In this document: positions 22,566 to 25,009 of the stretch, piece after piece | How positions within the stretch are numbered: position 1 is the stretch's first letter | Layout: each line of letters opens with the position of its first letter | Virus record (IMG/VR): IMGVR_UViG_3300050821_017141 | Location: 1 to 25,009 of that record | Direction: 5' to 3' (one strand) | DNA: 25,009 bases | Origin: a virus | The notes under the pieces: model-generated | What the model saw: only the letters and a program-made list of their open reading frames with translations | Told to the model about the DNA's origin: nothing | Databases searched by the model: none | Made by a program: the position numbers and the translations under genes

Positions 22566-22751
22566 TTAAATTAACTCACCATGAATTCTTTTGATATAAG
22601 TACGGCCTTTGCCATTCTTATGACGGGAATCCCATACTAATCGGGGAACCATTCGGGATGAAATTTCTCGTTGTTTTTTGACAAAATCACTAACAGGTTT
22701 ATTACGATAAACGGGCTTAAGAGGTTTCCAGAAATGTGTTGTATCAACCAT
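22566..22751 (-). CDS. Basic 61-aa phage protein
   Basis: MVDTTHFWKPLKPVYRNKPV, a Lys/Arg-rich small protein with VRP-like basic patches and a C-terminal GKGRTYIKRIHGELI. AAAGGA precedes ATG 22751 with about 6 bases between. It ends one base before the 69-aa gene start. No family recognised; the basic character suggests nucleic-acid or virion binding. It overlaps another frame (22637-22861) by 115 bases; its own ribosome site and protein-like composition make it the better supported of the two over the shared stretch. Confidence 0.65.
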   Translation of the reverse strand: MVDTTHFWKPLKPVYRNKPVSDFVKKQREISSRMVPRLVWDSRHKNGKGRTYIKRIHGELI

Positions 22752-22861
22752 ATGAATTCCTTTTCAAAATGATCTTCAAACCATCCATGTCCTAACTTTC
22801 CCCCTTTAAGTTCACTGGGAGGGTGCAATTTGTTCCTAAAGGGGTAACAGCCGGATAGCAT
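22637..22861 (-). CDS. Possible 74-aa protein overlapping the 61-aa gene
   Basis: The start ATG is fused to the stop of the upstream 41-aa gene (TAATG), and the first 36 residues look protein-like (MLSGCYPFRNKLHPPSELKG, GKLGHGWFEDHFEKEF). After about residue 37 the frame runs through the 61-aa gene in another frame and becomes a hydrophobic shadow (LLSPFIVINLLVILS). It is either a real overlapping gene or a gene whose true end was changed by a frameshift near 22750. The 110 bases upstream of the 61-aa gene have no other explanation. Confidence 0.45.
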   Translation of the reverse strand: MLSGCYPFRNKLHPPSELKGGKLGHGWFEDHFEKEFIWLIQHISGNLLSPFIVINLLVILSKNNEKFHPEWFPD

Positions 22862-22986
22862 TATTTTTTCTTTTTCATCTTTCCATCCATCATTTTTTTA
22901 GAATGATCGGAATGGGGAGATTTAGGGCGCATAGGCTCTTTATAACTTTTATCGACTGCTTTCTTTTTTCCTTCCTTTGCTTTCAT
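22861..22986 (-). CDS. 41-aa Lys/Met-rich basic protein
   Basis: Read from the gap after portal. ATG 22986 with a strong AGGAG site 7 bases upstream; the protein begins MKAKEGKKKAVDKSYKEPMR and continues SPHSDHSKKMMDGKMKKKK. It is very basic, with no fold recognised. Position directly after portal and the good ribosome site support it. It could bind DNA or other virion components. The stop overlaps the next ATG by one base. Confidence 0.68.
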   Translation of the reverse strand: MKAKEGKKKAVDKSYKEPMRPKSPHSDHSKKMMDGKMKKKK

Positions 22987-23011
22987 TGTATTGCTCCTTT
23001 GGTTTTAAAAA

Positions 23012-25009
23012 CTATTGTATTGTAGCGCCTTGTTTATTGTGCTGCATTCGCGTTGTTTCTGCTTGGTGATTTGCCACATGCACTTTGTTATGAGTTTCAA
23101 TAGCCTCTCTAAAATGCCTGTGTTGCATGTCTTTCTTTTGCATTGCAAGTTCTACCTGCTTTGAAAAACGCTCTGCCTCAGCTTTAATACGTTGCGTCAT
23201 ACTATTATCTTTTGCAATAGATAAATCAGTTAATATTTTTAATTGATCCTGCTTCAATCTTTCAATATCTAACTTGAACTGTTCCTGATGCATTTGGGCT
23301 TTCACTTGGAGCTCTTGACCACTTTGTTGGACCTTTGCCATCTCAACTTGAGCCTTCATAACAGCAGGATTATTTTGCATTTCCTGTTGCTGTTGCTGCA
23401 TCGCCAATTCTTTCATTTTCGCTTGTTCCTGTTGCCATTCTTCAACTAGCATCTTCAATTGATCAATACCGCGTATTTCAATGTTATCAAGCAATACGTT
23501 TAAGCCCTTATCAGCCATGAACGCTTTGAATTGATCCGATACGCCTTGTAAAGCAATTAACTGTTGTAATGCACGTGATTTTTGAATTTGGAACGAAACG
23601 CCAGCTTCAACTTTGACATTAAGAACATTCGTATCGTAGAACATCGAAAAGCCGTCTTCCTGATTTACTTTGACATAATCGTGTTTTCCGTCAATTCCCA
23701 TTACAGGAATAGTCCGAGGGGTTTTATAATACTTGGGAATAAGATCAACCACTATTTCCGCAATGCGCTGAAGCCCCTGTAAAAAGCCCACAATGTAAGG
23801 CATAGCAGCGGCATTCGATTGTGTTGCGGCTTCCACAATTGCAACACCACTAAGCTGATTGTCATTGATCCCAAGAGAAGCATCGTAGCTACCCAATATA
23901 TTTTGGATAAGAGAATCAGTGGATGCGAATGTTTGAACGACTTCAGGAGGCGTTGGTACACGTTGAACTTCCCTTATTGGATTAGGTATGGGTTTATCAG
24001 GATCCTGCTCAAAGAAGGCATTAAATACCATATTACTGGGTTTTTGAATATCTTTATAAGCAGCTAACCAATCCATTTCTTTTGGTAAGGCTTCTTTCGC
24101 TACAATGAATTTATGCTGTACTATATTTTCCATTTCATTTGCTAATGTAATCCCCGCAAAGTTTTTAAGTTTTTGCGCACCTTTCGCATGATAAACATAT
24201 GGGCGCGTAACTTGTTCAACGGCGCCAGAAGTTTTTGGATTACGTAACATAATAGAGTTGCCATCAAAAAATACCAACGGAAAATAGGTAAAATCGGTTT
24301 CAACATATTCATAGACCTCGGTTTCAATACAACGATAACGGACGATAGTTTCAAGCGTTGTCCAGCGTGATTTGCCTTTGGGTTGTGGCATTAGAGCGAG
24401 AGTTCCTGATTGATCCCAAGTTTCCGCCATCGCTTCATATTCGGCTTGTGTTAGAACCTTACCGTTTGCTAATTGAAGAATTTTAACTTCACGCTTTTTC
24501 TTTTCATAGTAATCACACGCTACAACAATCTTTTCATTGCCGTTTAAATATGACCAATTGAAACCGGAAAAATTACGGGTAAAACTTAATTTATCTACTT
24601 TGACGTTTGAATTTATTGTTTTGAAGTCTTCCACTTCGTAAGGCATACATTCAAAACAGAAACGCCCATCGCCTTTATGCGAATAGCGTGCCATTTGGTC
24701 GTACCCACATAATGTTGGATCATAAACGCGATCAAACTTGAATATTTGCTGGAAAGCTTTTTTGCCCATAGGCGCTGCATAATCAGTCCATAGTTTCCCG
24801 CTTGAAAAACCGCCTGAATAGAGGTCTTTCATAATTTCCCAACGGGTATGGTGATTACGTTTATCAAGTAAGATATGGCGTAAATGCGCTTCAACGACAT
24901 GAACCGTTGCAGGATCTGCTTCCTCTTCGTCTTCCGATCCCACTTCAATGGAAGGTTCCTGCTTTGAAAATTCACCCATTAATCTTGATATATAAGCTTC
25001 CGAAACGTT
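23012..25009 (-). CDS. Portal protein, P22 gp1-like, 5' end beyond window
   Basis: 665 codons are visible before the stop. The frame is open to the right edge: ten codons (NVSEAYISRL) precede the ATG at 24979, so that Met is probably internal. The stretch YISRLMGEFSKQEPSIEV matches the region of P22 portal reading VRKLVSEMRQNPIDV, about 60-80 residues into that protein. Further on: WEIMKDLYSGGFSSGKLWTD, YVYHAKGAQKLKNFAGITLA and DASLGINDNQLSGVAIVEAA (the core that in P22 contains the wing and stem). The C-terminal part (23012 to about 23460) is a long Gln/Met/Lys-rich helix, like the P22 portal barrel. The portal is the dodecameric DNA channel of the head. Confidence 0.88.
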   Translation of the reverse strand, partial: NVSEAYISRLMGEFSKQEPSIEVGSEDEEEADPATVHVVEAHLRHILLDKRNHHTRWEIMKDLYSGGFSSGKLWTDYAAPMGKKAFQQIFKFDRVYDPTLCGYDQMARYSHKGDGRFCFECMPYEVEDFKTINSNVKVDKLSFTRNFSGFNWSYLNGNEKIVVACDYYEKKKREVKILQLANGKVLTQAEYEAMAETWDQSGTLALMPQPKGKSRWTTLETIVRYRCIETEVYEYVETDFTYFPLVFFDGNSIMLRNPKTSGAVEQVTRPYVYHAKGAQKLKNFAGITLANEMENIVQHKFIVAKEALPKEMDWLAAYKDIQKPSNMVFNAFFEQDPDKPIPNPIREVQRVPTPPEVVQTFASTDSLIQNILGSYDASLGINDNQLSGVAIVEAATQSNAAAMPYIVGFLQGLQRIAEIVVDLIPKYYKTPRTIPVMGIDGKHDYVKVNQEDGFSMFYDTNVLNVKVEAGVSFQIQKSRALQQLIALQGVSDQFKAFMADKGLNVLLDNIEIRGIDQLKMLVEEWQQEQAKMKELAMQQQQQEMQNNPAVMKAQVEMAKVQQSGQELQVKAQMHQEQFKLDIERLKQDQLKILTDLSIAKDNSMTQRIKAEAERFSKQVELAMQKKDMQHRHFREAIETHNKVHVANHQAETTRMQHNKQGATIQ

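Noticed and set aside
1-25009. CRISPR array or insertion sequence
   Set aside because: No regularly spaced repeats with unique spacers, no transposase-like gene and no terminal inverted repeats were seen.

Overview
The window is AT-rich phage or prophage DNA. The head and tail genes are of the short-tailed P22 type: portal, scaffold, P22-like coat, gp4-like and gp10-like tail factors, and three ejection-protein candidates in the order seen in P22. A Red-beta (Bet) type recombinase, a Gp157-family protein, an XRE repressor-like protein and an AlpA/excisionase-like protein fit a temperate or formerly temperate phage. The host cannot be fixed from the sequence. Base composition and gene content would suit an AT-rich gammaproteobacterium, but that is a guess. 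I see no integrase, terminase or lysis gene, and genes run off both ends.

Layout. Bases 1-1597 (minus strand) hold a tight operon: XRE regulator, HNH-type protein, a 198-aa phage protein, a 60-aa protein and a gene cut by the left edge. Bases 1598-1760 are a divergent control region with repeated TTGACA/TGTCAA half-sites. Bases 1761-5423 (plus strand) are an early-type operon: two unknown proteins, Bet, a Gp157-family protein, a tRNA-Tyr, three consecutive tRNA-like folds each followed by N-CCA, a DnaQ-type exonuclease, a small secreted protein and a 49-aa basic protein. Bases 5425-21072 (minus strand) carry the virion genes, read from scaffold (21072) down to a coiled-coil protein (5425). 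Bases 21073-21378 are a long, more GC-rich gap that looks like a structured leader of the scaffold-coat operon. It is followed by a lone plus-strand AlpA-like gene (21379-21576). Bases 21573-25009 (minus strand) hold the portal gene, whose 5' end lies outside the window, followed by a string of very small genes.

How the parts work together. The XRE regulator probably controls the divergent early promoters. Bet, Gp157 and the exonuclease form a DNA recombination/replication module. Portal, scaffold and coat build the procapsid; the gp4-like and gp10-like proteins close it and build the tail; the 217-, 477- and 657-aa proteins are probably ejected with the DNA; and the 625-, 114-, 57-, 573- and 414-aa proteins are probable tail fibre or virion surface proteins.

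Most unusual features: the array of tRNA-like elements filling the gap between tRNA-Tyr and the exonuclease RBS; the repeat-rich scaffold leader beside a possible divergent promoter pair; and a LITEDG-type peptide repeat shared by a 57-aa tail protein and an insertion in the gp10 homologue. Several genes below 60 codons were found by reading the gaps.
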